From NCBI RefSeq assembly GCF_000517425.1, contig NZ_CP006569.1:1116001-1180000 (forward strand): 64,000 nt of DNA. The letters are read 5' to 3'. The stretch comes from Sodalis praecaptivus. GTDB lineage: Bacteria > Pseudomonadota > Gammaproteobacteria > Enterobacterales > Enterobacteriaceae. A program made the position numbers and the translations under genes. Shown one piece after another: positions 26,761 through 34,888 of the stretch. The notes beneath the pieces were generated by a model that saw only the letters and a program-made list of their open reading frames with translations, was not told the DNA's origin and ran no database searches. Numbering within the stretch: position 1 is the first letter of the stretch; the number at the start of each line of letters is the position of its first letter.

Positions 26761-26841
26761 ACGTCGGGGCGTGCGTCGACGCGGCAACCGATCGCACGGG
26801 TCGGCGATTGTCCACCGTTATCCTTTGTCTGCCGTCAACGT

Positions 26842-27224
26842 CCAATGCCCAGTGCCCAGTGCCCAGTGCCCAGTGCCCAATGCCCAATGCCCAATGCCCA
26901 ATGCCCAATGCCCAATGCCCAATGCCCAATGCCCAATGCCCAATGCCCAATGCCCAATGCCCAATGCCCAATGCTCAATGCCCAATGCTCAATGCTCAAT
27001 GCTCAATGCTCAATGCTCAATGCTCAATGCTCAATGCTCAATGCTCAATGCTCAATGCTCAATGCTCAATGCTCAATGCTCAATGCTCAATGCTCAATGC
27101 TCAATGCTCAATCTTCAATCCCCAGTCCCCAATGCCCAATGCCCAATGCTCAAGGCTCAATGCTCAATGCTCAATGCTCAATGCCCAATGCCCAATGCTC
27201 AATCTTCAATCCCCAGTCCCCAAC
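26842..27224. repeat. Heptanucleotide tandem repeat array (about 54 units)
   Basis: About 380 bp of uninterrupted 7-bp units in one phase. Variants occur in blocks: first four CCCAGTG, then a long run of CCCAATG, then a long run of CTCAATG, then a mixed tail. The tail contains CTTCAAT-CCCCAGT-CCCCAAT twice, 91 bp apart (13 units), so a larger segment has also duplicated. Because 7 is not a multiple of 3 and the units lack stops, all three plus frames stay open and spell the same 7-residue period (NAQCPMP). I regard these frames as artefacts, not genes. Confidence 0.95.
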
Positions 27225-27384
27225 GCTAAACGCCGACGCTGACACCCAGCGCGGACACCCAGCGTTGACCCCCATCACCCAGCGCCTGGCGCCTATCGTT
27301 TCTTGTCTGAGTTTCGCCATAGACCTGCTATCGCCGGCATTGGTGGCGAAAATGCGGCGCTGGCGGGAATTTTGGCCATAGGGG

Positions 27385-27436
27385 AACGGATTTGTCCGAA
27401 CTACATTGAATGGCAACGGATTTGTCCGAACTATAT
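27385..27436. promoter_or_regulatory. Twin dyad repeat upstream of the SOS-type gene
   Basis: The 22-bp segment AACGGATTTGTCCGAACTA(C/T)AT occurs at 27385 and 27415, exactly 30 bp apart (about three helical turns). Each copy contains the dyad CGGA-TTTG-TCCG. This is an operator-like arrangement, 50-100 bp upstream of the LexA box at 27485. The binding protein is unknown. Confidence 0.5.
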
Positions 27437-27484
27437 CGGTTGCAAGTGCTCACTCACTTCACAGGGGCCGCCGTTTATACTAGC

Positions 27485-27500
27485 CTGTATATATATACAT
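27485..27500 (+). promoter_or_regulatory. LexA (SOS) box, near-consensus
   Basis: CTGTATATATATACAT differs from the enteric LexA consensus CTGT-(AT)4-ACAG only in its last base. It lies 20 bp before the start of the UmuD-like gene, the normal position for an SOS operator. Confidence 0.8.
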
Positions 27501-27519
27501 AACCCATAAGGCGGTAGCG

Positions 27520-27885
27520 ATGAATGAACGTCCTTCTACCCTGGCGAATAACGGACATCGGGTTCTGCTGGAAACCCTCTACTATGGCGAAGCAAACGCC
27601 ACCTATTTGATGCGCGCCTGCGAGGCGAGCGTCACCTGCGGCCTCCGCGCCGGCGCGCTGCTGGTGGTCGACCCGGCCGCGGAGCCGCGGGACGGCAGTA
27701 TTGTGGTCATCCAGACCGGCGAAGATCTCTCCTTGCGGCGGCTGCGGCTGCGGCCGGAGAAATACCTGGAAAATCTTGACGCGCCGGACGACATCCTACC
27801 CTGGCCGGACCAGGCTACCGTACAAAGCGGTATTATCTGTTGGGGAATTTTACTCTATACGGTAAACGGCGAGCCGGCACAATAG
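27520..27885 (+). CDS. UmuD-like S24-fold protein, catalytic Lys lost
   Basis: Product of 121 residues that aligns with the core of UmuD/LexA C-terminal domains: ATYLMRACEASVTCGLRAGALLVVD in the position of ATYFVxASGDSM...GDLLIVD (read in two parts), then PRDGSIVVIQTGEDLSLRRLRLRP. The nucleophile Ser is retained (S38) but the general-base Lys of UmuD (K97) aligns with Arg (73 or 74), and one residue is missing between Ser and the GDLL turn. The N-terminal arm with the Ala/Cys-Gly cleavage site is absent. Self-cleavage is therefore unlikely; it may be a dimerisation partner or decoy of UmuD. A LexA box immediately upstream and umuDC 340 bp downstream indicate SOS control. Its function has not been shown, to my knowledge. 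Confidence 0.75.
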   Translation: MNERPSTLANNGHRVLLETLYYGEANATYLMRACEASVTCGLRAGALLVVDPAAEPRDGSIVVIQTGEDLSLRRLRLRPEKYLENLDAPDDILPWPDQATVQSGIICWGILLYTVNGEPAQ

Positions 27886-28229
27886 TCAAATAAACATAAT
27901 CAATTCCATTCGCCGGCCGTGCGCCCGTCTCTCTTTTTTTCCCGAGAGCGGGCGTGAAAAAGAATGTATCCGCGCTTCTTTTAACCCCGTTTTTTTCATG
28001 CCCTGTACCGCTGCGTTTACAATAATCGCCGTGAGTGATTATGCGCTGGCTTAACAGCTATTTCGGCGTATTGCGTCTTTTATTGTCGCGACCGCGCGCG
28101 GCCATCAAATTATATTTTTTGCCGCTTCAAGCACCTACCATTTGACCCTCCGGCTTCGCTTCACAAGTCTAATACTCCATGTTTATACTGTATGAAAACA
28201 CAGTAAAGAAACATTCGGAGTCATGAAGT
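27886..28229. other. Spacer between the UmuD-like gene and umuD
   Basis: Mostly AT-rich. It contains an imperfect hairpin (27922-27954: CGCCCGTCTCTC pairing with GAGAGCGGGCG around a T-rich loop), which might terminate the upstream transcript, and the LexA box at 28188-28203. No gene is seen. Confidence 0.5.
28188..28203 (+). promoter_or_regulatory. LexA (SOS) box of umuDC
   Basis: CTGTATGAAAACACAG fits CTGT-N8-ACAG exactly and is flanked by TA/TA as in the extended 20-bp consensus. It lies 26 bp before umuD. Confidence 0.92.
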
Positions 28230-28649
28230 ATGCTCTTTTTTCGCGCAGATGATGCCGCCGGCGTTATGCCACTTTCCCTGTTTGTCGAACGAGTGCCGGC
28301 CGGCTTCCCCAGCCCGGCGCAGGATTATATTGAGAACCGTATTGATCTTAACCAACTCTGCGTGAGTCATCCGGCCGCCACCTATTTTGTGCGCGTCACC
28401 GGCGATTCGATGATAGAAGGGTTTATTAATGAAGGGGATATGCTGGTGGTGGATTGTTCTATTACCGCCCGCCACGGGCAAATTGTTATCGCATCGGTAG
28501 GGGGCGAGTTTACCGTCAAACAGCTGCAGCTTACCCCGGTGCCGCGTTTAATCCCGATGAACCCCGCTTATCGGCCCATACCGATTCGGGATGAGGACAA
28601 TATCGAAATTTTCGGCGTGGTAACCTTTATTATTCATTCGGCACCCTGA
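28230..28649 (+). CDS. umuD: Translesion polymerase V subunit UmuD
   Basis: SOS mutagenesis protein of 139 residues. RecA-stimulated self-cleavage converts it to UmuD', which joins UmuC to form DNA polymerase V. Key residues align with E. coli by number: cleavage bond Ala24-Gly25 (Ala replaces the E. coli Cys24), nucleophile Ser60 in TGDSM, and Lys97 in EFTVKQL. It is preceded by a LexA box and a GGAG ribosome binding site, and umuC begins 2 bp after its stop, as in the standard operon. Confidence 0.97.
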   Translation: MLFFRADDAAGVMPLSLFVERVPAGFPSPAQDYIENRIDLNQLCVSHPAATYFVRVTGDSMIEGFINEGDMLVVDCSITARHGQIVIASVGGEFTVKQLQLTPVPRLIPMNPAYRPIPIRDEDNIEIFGVVTFIIHSAP

Positions 28650-28651
28650 TC

Positions 28652-29920
28652 ATGTTTGCGCTAGCGGATGTCAATTCCTTCTATGCATCCTGTGAAACGG
28701 TTTTCCGGCCTGATTTGCGCCGGACGCCGGTGGTGGTATTAAGCAATAATGACGGCTGCGTGATCGCCCGCTCTGCCGAGGCGAAACGGCTCGGCATCAA
28801 AATGGGCGTACCGTACTTCAAGATGCGCGAATTATGCCGGCGTCACCGCATTACCGTTTTCTCCAGTAACTACGCGCTGTATGCCGATATGTCCCATAGG
28901 GTGATGTCCATCCTGGAAGAGATGGCGCCGGCGGTGGAGATTTACTCCATTGATGAAGCCTTCATGAACCTGGCCGGCGTCGATCGCTGCGTTGATCTCA
29001 CGGCCTTCGGCCACAGCGTCAAACGACGGGTTCATCAATGGACTAACCTCCATGTCGGCATCGGCATCGCGCCGACGAAAACCCTGGCGAAGCTTGCCAA
29101 CCATGCCGCCAAGACCTGGCATAAAACCGGCGGCGTGGTGGATCTGTCCGCCCGCGAGCGTCAGCGCAAACTGATGGCGCTGGTGCCGGTGGATGAGGTG
29201 TGGGGGGTGGGGCGGCGCATCGGCAAAGCGCTGAATGCGTTGGGCATCAATACCGCGCTCCAGCTGGCGGACAGCCATAGCGCCTTTATTCGCAAACATT
29301 TTAACGTGGTGCTGGAACGCACCGTACGCGAACTGCGCGGCGAATCTTGCCTGGCGCTGGAGGAGTTTGCGCCGGTCAAGCAGCAGATCGTGAATTCCCG
29401 CTCCTTCGGCGAGCGGGTGAGCGACTATGTCGCGCTGCGCGAAGCGGTTTGCGCCTACGCCGAGCGCGCTGCGGAAAAGCTGCGTGCCGAGCGACAATAT
29501 TGCCGTATGGTGTCGGTATTTATCAAAACCAGCCCCCACGCGCCGGGAGAGGTGTATTACGGCAATCAGGCCAGCGGCAAACTGACCGTTCCCACCTTTG
29601 ATACCCGCGATATCGTCAATCTGGCCACCGACTGTCTGGATCGTATTTTCGTACCGGGGCTGCGCTATCAGAAGGCCGGCGTGATGTTGGGTGACTTTTA
29701 CAGCAAGAACGTGGCGCAATTACCCCTGTTCGATGATCATCAGCCCCGCGCCAATAGTGAGGCGCTGATGGCGGCGCTGGATGAAATCAATCACTCCGGC
29801 AAGGGCAAAGTGTGGTTTGCCGGACAGGGGATACAGCGCGGTTGGCAGATGAAGCGGCAGATGTTGTCGCCGGCCTATACCACGCGCGTCGCGGACCTGC
29901 CGGTGGTGAAAGCTAACTGA
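28652..29920 (+). CDS. umuC: DNA polymerase V catalytic subunit UmuC
   Basis: Y-family DNA polymerase of 422 residues, full length. Visible: N-terminal [14 protein letters not shown] (metal-binding Asp), [15 protein letters not shown], the active-site EIYSIDEAF motif with SIDEA, and the helix-hairpin region ([12 protein letters not shown]). The C-terminal QLPLF is a canonical sliding-clamp binding motif. It copies past lesions and causes induced mutation during the SOS response. Cotranscribed with umuD under LexA. Confidence 0.97.
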   Translation: MFALADVNSFYASCETVFRPDLRRTPVVVLSNNDGCVIARSAEAKRLGIKMGVPYFKMRELCRRHRITVFSSNYALYADMSHRVMSILEEMAPAVEIYSIDEAFMNLAGVDRCVDLTAFGHSVKRRVHQWTNLHVGIGIAPTKTLAKLANHAAKTWHKTGGVVDLSARERQRKLMALVPVDEVWGVGRRIGKALNALGINTALQLADSHSAFIRKHFNVVLERTVRELRGESCLALEEFAPVKQQIVNSRSFGERVSDYVALREAVCAYAERAAEKLRAERQYCRMVSVFIKTSPHAPGEVYYGNQASGKLTVPTFDTRDIVNLATDCLDRIFVPGLRYQKAGVMLGDFYSKNVAQLPLFDDHQPRANSEALMAALDEINHSGKGKVWFAGQGIQRGWQMKRQMLSPAYTTRVADLPVVKAN

Positions 29921-30034
29921 GCCGGCGACCGCGCTGTGTCGGCGGCGGGGAGGCGCGCGTTCTTGCCGCCGTCTAAGGCGTCCGACGGCGGGGAGAAGCC
30001 GGGTATTGCCGTCACCGAAGGCGCCGGCGCCGTT

Positions 30035-30688
30035 TCAGGGCGCATCCACCACCAGAATGCCAAGCGGGTGCGCCAGATCGGCCAACTGCCAGCTCTCCAG
30101 CTTGACCCCCTCCAGGTTCACCCGGCGGATATCGAGGTTGCCCAGGTCGGCATTGGTCAGATCGCAATAGGTAAAATCAGCCGCCAGCCAGTCTATCTGG
30201 TTCAGCTCGCCCCCCGAAAGATCGGAGCCGCGAAAATTGGCGCCGGTCAGCACCGCGCCGCGCCAGCGGTTGCCCATCAATTCGCATTTTTCCAGCGTCT
30301 GCCGGCTGAAATTGCAGTAACTCAGATTGCTTTTAGTGATGTAAGCGCGGCAGAAGAACCGGCGCCGGCCAAGGCTGTTCATAAAGCTGGCCTCGCGAAA
30401 ATCCGCGCCCTGAACTTTGCATTCGCGTATTTCCAGGCCGAGCGCGTCGGCATAGCGGAAATCCGCCAGCGATAAATCGCAGCCGACAAAGCTGGCGTCA
30501 CGCAGCAGCGCGTGGCTGAAATTGCAGCCGCTGCGGATATCATCATCATAAAAACGGCAGTTCAGAAACTGGCTGTCGGTCAGATCGGCCCGGGAAAAAT
30601 CACAGCCCGAAAAGTGCATGTCGCGTACGATCTGGCCGGTGAACCGGTCGCGGGAAATGGCGGTGGCAGACAACGTGGTTTCATCCAT
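30035..30688 (-). CDS. Qnr-family pentapeptide repeat protein
   Basis: Right-handed beta-helix protein of 217 residues, the exact length class of Qnr proteins. It aligns with QnrB-type sequences throughout: RDRFTG, FSGCDFSRADL, CNFSHALLRDASFVGCDLSLADFR, AYITKSNLSY, LEKCELMGNRWRGA, SDLSGGE, CDLTNADLGNLDIR and GVKLESWQ (short pieces of a continuous match). Qnr proteins mimic DNA and shield gyrase and topoisomerase IV from quinolones. I place the start at MDETTLSATA (30688); the frame extends further upstream without support. The gene is chromosomal in context, next to umuDC and converging with it, which suggests an intrinsic rather than acquired copy. I found no LexA box at its promoter, unlike some qnrB genes. 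Confidence 0.92.
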   Translation of the reverse strand: MDETTLSATAISRDRFTGQIVRDMHFSGCDFSRADLTDSQFLNCRFYDDDIRSGCNFSHALLRDASFVGCDLSLADFRYADALGLEIRECKVQGADFREASFMNSLGRRRFFCRAYITKSNLSYCNFSRQTLEKCELMGNRWRGAVLTGANFRGSDLSGGELNQIDWLAADFTYCDLTNADLGNLDIRRVNLEGVKLESWQLADLAHPLGILVVDAP

Positions 30689-30809
30689 ACTGTTTCTCTG
30701 TCGTTGAGCGATGACGGGCGGCCAGTCTAGCATTTCCGACGCGGCCCGCAGAAGGGGGCACGCGCCGTTGCCGCGCCGCCATCGGCCCTCACCATCGGCG
30801 CACGGCCGG

Positions 30810-32129
30810 TTACTTCGGGTCCCCTCCCGCATGCAGCGCCAGCCGTTTGTTGCCCAAGCGCAGCCACAGCAGGCGCAGCGCGCCGAGCGCCAACCAGGCG
30901 GAACCGAGCATGATGGCGGTGCGGTCCAAACTTATCAGCAGCCATAAAGAGGACAGGGCGCCGAGCGCCGGAGCCACCAGATAACGCAGCGCGTCCCAGC
31001 CGCCGCGGCGCTTCAACCGCAGATAATAGTGGCCAATGACCGACAAATTGACCAAGGTAAACGCCAGAAAGGCGCCGAAGTTGATAAACGACGTGGACGT
31101 GGTCACGTTCATCATCAGCGCCAGCAGCGCGACCGTCGCGCATAGCGCAATGGCGTTCACCGGCGTGGTAAATCGGCCTAGCCGTCCGAGTAGGCGGGGC
31201 AGCACGCCGTCGCAGCCCAGGCTGTAAAGCATCCGGCTGGCGCTGGCCTGTGCGGAGATGCCGGAGGCGAATTGGCCGAATACCAGCCCTATCATAAACA
31301 GCGTGACGAACACGTCGCCACCGATATTACCGGCGATTTCAAACGCCGCCGAATCGGCGTTCTGAAACGTCGCGCCGGGATGGGCCAACTGCACGCACCA
31401 GGCAACGACGATAAAGAGAATGCCGCCGCTAAGCGTGATAAGCATTATCGCGCGCGGGATGCTGCGCTGAGGATCGAGCGTTTCGCCGGCCAGGGTGGTG
31501 ATGGCATCGAATCCCAGGAAGGAATAACAGGCCACGGCGGCGCCGGCGATCAAGATAGGCAAGAGCTGATCGCGATCGTCGAGAAACGGCGCCAGACTCC
31601 AAAACGATTGCGAAGCGTCACCCCAGATGTAATGTATCGCCAGCGTCGCGAAGGCCACCACAATCAGCAGCTGCACCGCCATCAGCAGCAAATTGACGGC
31701 ATAGGCTACCTTCAGCCCAACGATATTGATGGCGGTGGTGACGGCGATAAACGCCAGCAGCCAGGCGAACTGGGGCACCGCCGGCACCGCTGATGAGAGG
31801 TAGACCGCGCCGATGAGCCAGATAACCATCGGCAAAAACAGATAATCCAGCAGGATGCTCCAGCCGGCGAGAAAACCCATGTTCTCGCTGATGGCGTTAC
31901 GCACGTAGACGTAGGCGGAGCCGGCCACCGGAAAGGCGGCGGACATCTGGCTGTAGCTGCAGGCGGTGAAAAACATGGCGAACAGCGCCAGCACGTAGGC
32001 GCCGGCCACGTGGCCCTCGGTGATTTGCGCCAGTACCCCAAAGGTGCCGAGTACGATAATGGGCGCCATATAGGCCAATCCGAACAAGACCAAATGACCG
32101 GTGGTAAGGGTTTTCTTGAATTCTGGCAT
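30810..32129 (-). CDS. APC-family amino acid/polyamine permease (PuuP-like)
   Basis: Inner membrane permease of 439 residues with about 12 helices. The N-terminus (LTTGHLVLFGLAYMAPIIVLGTFGV) carries the APC unwound-helix glycines, and the segments YSQMSAAFPVAGSAYVYVR and FLGFDAITTLAGETLDPQR are characteristic of the PuuP/YeeF group. E. coli PuuP imports putrescine; an amino acid substrate is equally possible here. GGAG lies 7 bp before the ATG. No puu catabolic genes are adjacent. It follows upstream of the Qnr gene on the same strand with a 121-bp gap. Confidence 0.88.
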   Translation of the reverse strand: MPEFKKTLTTGHLVLFGLAYMAPIIVLGTFGVLAQITEGHVAGAYVLALFAMFFTACSYSQMSAAFPVAGSAYVYVRNAISENMGFLAGWSILLDYLFLPMVIWLIGAVYLSSAVPAVPQFAWLLAFIAVTTAINIVGLKVAYAVNLLLMAVQLLIVVAFATLAIHYIWGDASQSFWSLAPFLDDRDQLLPILIAGAAVACYSFLGFDAITTLAGETLDPQRSIPRAIMLITLSGGILFIVVAWCVQLAHPGATFQNADSAAFEIAGNIGGDVFVTLFMIGLVFGQFASGISAQASASRMLYSLGCDGVLPRLLGRLGRFTTPVNAIALCATVALLALMMNVTTSTSFINFGAFLAFTLVNLSVIGHYYLRLKRRGGWDALRYLVAPALGALSSLWLLISLDRTAIMLGSAWLALGALRLLWLRLGNKRLALHAGGDPK

Positions 32130-32683
32130 GACATTACTCCTTGTAAGATTGCACTGTGGCGACAGCGGGCGCAGAAGGCGGCGAAGTCACTCTCGCCGCC
32201 GCACCGCCCGTCGGGACGTTCCCTGCATGCGTCCTGATAGCATCATCCGGCCTGCGCAAAACATGCTTGCTGGGGCGGACCGGTCGACGCCGGTCCTGAA
32301 CAGCGTCGTCTGGCGGTGCCCGGGTCCATACGGGGTCATATTGCCGTGAGAAACCCCAATCAATGCACAACCTATCGCCGCTAGTCCGCGGACGATTTCG
32401 GCCGCTGCAAGGCTGTGACCAATCAGCAAATCGATTCATCTGACGTAGCGCGTAACGACCGTCCGCGGTGGAGGGGACGCACGTCTTTACCGAGGTGCGG
32501 CCCTGGAAAGGGTTTACAGCCCAATGTTGTCACTTTCGGTGCCGGCCGGCGGCGAAATGGGGGCGCAGTAGGCGCGATATGCCTCTCGGCGGGCGATGGC
32601 GTGATGAAATTGAGTGATTGATCACAGTCATCATTAAAGGAATCTCTATAGTTAGGTAATCGATTACCTAACTATTTATCTTC
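32130..32683. other. Divergent spacer upstream of the LacI regulator
   Basis: A 554-bp region. It holds the promoter of the permease gene on the left and, at its right end, a 28-bp perfect palindrome (32648-32675). The middle is GC-rich with no convincing gene. Confidence 0.5.
32648..32675. promoter_or_regulatory. Perfect 28-bp palindrome, probable LacI-family operator
   Basis: Centre GGTAATCGATTACC, extending symmetrically to 14 bp on each side. The CG at the centre is typical of LacI/GalR operators. It ends only 8 bp before the regulator start codon, so binding would block the gene's own transcription. Confidence 0.82.
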
Positions 32684-33700
32684 ATGGACAAGAAAGTAGC
32701 CATCAGCGATGTTGCCCAGGCGGCGGGCGTATCGACGGCGACAATTTCACGCTATCTAAACGGTAAATTCGGCTCGATGAGCGTGGCGACGCGTGAGCGG
32801 ATAGGCCGGGTTATTGCCGAAATGAACTACAAGCCGAACGACGTCGCGCGTTCGTTGCGCAGCACGCAGAGCAAGACCATCGCCGTGATTATGGCGGACA
32901 TTTTTAATCCTTATTCAATGGATATATTAAAAGGTATTGAAGGCGTCTGTACGCCGTTTGGTTATACGCTGTTTTTATGCGATGCCAAAGATGATGCCCA
33001 AAACGAAATCGCCATTATTGAAAATATGATGTCCAAACGCGTCGACGGTTTCATCATCAACAGCACGGGAAAAAACGATCGCTTTATCCGGACCGTTGCC
33101 CAGGAAATCCCGACGGTACTGGTCGGCAGAAAACTCGGCTTCGAGGATATGAATTGCGTATCGGTGGACAATCGGCAAGGAATGCAACTGGCGATGGCGC
33201 ACCTGCGGCAGCGGCACTGTGATGCCGTCACGCTGTTTACGCCGCCGCCGGATACGATTTCCCCCCGTATTGAACGCGTGGACGCGTTTAATGCCATCGG
33301 TGAAAGCGAGGCGTTCAAAGGGGTGCCGTGCCGTACCGTGATTGTGGAAAACGAGACCGTGGATACGCTTGGCGAACATATTGCGCAGGCCGTGAACGGG
33401 GCGGCCACGCCCGGCATTATTTCCATTAACGGCAAGCTGTCGCTCAGCATGGTCAAGGCAATGCATCGCGCCGGTTTGGCTTTTCCGCGCGACCTGCTGT
33501 TTATCGGCTTCGACGATACGGAATGGGCCTCGGTTATCGCCACACCGCTGACCGTTATTGCACAGCCGACGTATGACATCGGCGCCGGCGCGGCCAGTAA
33601 ACTTATCGCGGTGCTGACCAAGGAAAAGAGCATCGCCGACAGTGGTCAGACCCGATTGCCCGTCACGCTGATTGAACGGCAATCGACAATAAGAAAGTAG
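32684..33700 (+). CDS. LacI-family transcriptional regulator
   Basis: Repressor of 338 residues. The N-terminal HTH and hinge helix are clear (KVAISDVAQAAGVSTATISRYLNGKFG in parts; YKPNDVARSLRS), followed by a periplasmic-binding-protein-like sensor domain (about 65-330) with the segments MADIFNPYSMDILKGIE and LLFIGFDDTEW. The sequence pattern recalls KdgR/sugar-acid regulators. It heads a three-gene set with an enolase-superfamily dehydratase (18 bp downstream) and an MFS carrier, so the inducer is probably an acid sugar or its product. No good ribosome binding site precedes the ATG, and a 28-bp palindrome abuts it. Confidence 0.9.
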   Translation: MDKKVAISDVAQAAGVSTATISRYLNGKFGSMSVATRERIGRVIAEMNYKPNDVARSLRSTQSKTIAVIMADIFNPYSMDILKGIEGVCTPFGYTLFLCDAKDDAQNEIAIIENMMSKRVDGFIINSTGKNDRFIRTVAQEIPTVLVGRKLGFEDMNCVSVDNRQGMQLAMAHLRQRHCDAVTLFTPPPDTISPRIERVDAFNAIGESEAFKGVPCRTVIVENETVDTLGEHIAQAVNGAATPGIISINGKLSLSMVKAMHRAGLAFPRDLLFIGFDDTEWASVIATPLTVIAQPTYDIGAGAASKLIAVLTKEKSIADSGQTRLPVTLIERQSTIRK

Positions 33701-33718
33701 ACAGGAGAATAAGACATC

Positions 33719-34837
33719 ATGCGAGTCACTGAAATTAACACCCATGTGCTTAAGGACAAGCTTTCTGAAAAATTCGGCATGTCGCAATGGTATTGGGATG
33801 TTCGCGCTATATGCCTGGTTGAAATTAAAACCGATGACGGGATTACCGGCTGGGGGGAGTGCTTTGGCCCGGCCGAAACCAATGCCGCATTGATAAAAGA
33901 ACTTTACGCCCCGCAGCTTATCGGGCGCGATCCGCTGCCGCGCCGTCATGTTTGGGAGACGCTTTATAACCGCACGCGCGAGTTTGGCCGCAAAGGGATT
34001 GCGATTTCCGCCTTATCGGGAATTGATATCGCCCTGTGGGATATATACGGCCAGTATGTGAACCAGCCGATAGGCCAGTTACTGGGGGGCGATGTAGCGC
34101 AGCCGGTGGCGGCCTATGCTTCGACATTTTATTATTCGGCCGAGAATGCCCGCGTGATTGAAGAGAATGCGGCGCAAGCAATCAGCGAGGGCTTTAGCGC
34201 ATTTAAAATGAAGGTCGGCGCGCTGTCGATTGAAGACGATGCGCTCCGGGTACATAAGGTCCGCCAATGTATCGGCGATAGCGCCCTGTTGGCGGTGGAT
34301 GCCAATCGCGCCTATACGGCTAATGAAGCCATCGCGCTGGGAAAACGGATCGCGCCACACAATATTGCCTGGTTTGAGGAGCCGGTATTGCCTGATGATT
34401 TTGCCGGTTATCGCGAGGTGAGGGATAAACTGGACATGCGTATCGCCGGCGGTGAATCGGAATTCACGCGCTTTGGTTTTCGATCCTATTTAGAACAGCA
34501 GTGTATTGATATCGCTCAGCCAGATGTTGCCGCCTGCGGCGGAATAAGCGAAGCGCTGACGATTGCCCAACTGGCCACGGCATACGGTATCGAATGCTAT
34601 CCGCATCAATGGGGATCGGCTATTTCCCTTGCCGCTACGCTGCATCTGACCAGCGCTATTCCGCTGGCGGTCCCGGCCATGGCAAAACCGCGCCCCGTTC
34701 TGGAGCTGGACCGCGCGCCGAATATCTTCCGCGAGCAGCTCTCCGATTTGGCTATCGGTCCCGTTATGCAGGTGCCGCAGCGCCCCGGCCTCGGCATTGA
34801 GATTGACTTCGATATGATAAAGCATTATTCGACCTGA
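33719..34837 (+). CDS. Mandelate racemase/muconate lactonizing enzyme family protein, probable acid-sugar dehydratase
   Basis: Enolase-superfamily enzyme of 372 residues. The N-terminal capping domain is followed by a barrel with the catalytic FKMKVG (KxK), metal ligands in VDANRAY (Asp), FEEPV (Glu) and GGESEF (Glu), and a catalytic His in CYPHQWG. The KxK plus His arrangement supports abstraction of a proton alpha to a carboxylate, as in galactarate, gluconate or arabinonate dehydratases. The exact sugar acid cannot be assigned. It sits between a LacI regulator and an MFS carrier of the anion:cation symporter type, making a compact uptake-and-dehydration module. Confidence 0.9.
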   Translation: MRVTEINTHVLKDKLSEKFGMSQWYWDVRAICLVEIKTDDGITGWGECFGPAETNAALIKELYAPQLIGRDPLPRRHVWETLYNRTREFGRKGIAISALSGIDIALWDIYGQYVNQPIGQLLGGDVAQPVAAYASTFYYSAENARVIEENAAQAISEGFSAFKMKVGALSIEDDALRVHKVRQCIGDSALLAVDANRAYTANEAIALGKRIAPHNIAWFEEPVLPDDFAGYREVRDKLDMRIAGGESEFTRFGFRSYLEQQCIDIAQPDVAACGGISEALTIAQLATAYGIECYPHQWGSAISLAATLHLTSAIPLAVPAMAKPRPVLELDRAPNIFREQLSDLAIGPVMQVPQRPGLGIEIDFDMIKHYST

Positions 34838-34888
34838 TCCGCTTAGGGCGAGTTTATTTATAAATCATACCTTGATGTGGGAATGACT

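Noticed and set aside
26771-27381. Long open frames across the heptamer array (NAQCPMP-type and GHWALGI-type proteins)
   Set aside because: All three plus frames are open simply because the 7-bp unit lacks stops in every phase; there is no ribosome binding site or family, and the frames code the same period.
27922-27954. Classical rho-independent terminator
   Set aside because: The T-run lies inside the loop rather than after the stem, so it is recorded only as a hairpin.
30689-30832. N-terminal extension of the Qnr-type protein
   Set aside because: It is arginine-rich, unlike the family, overlaps the permease gene end, and the 217-residue form has the exact family length.
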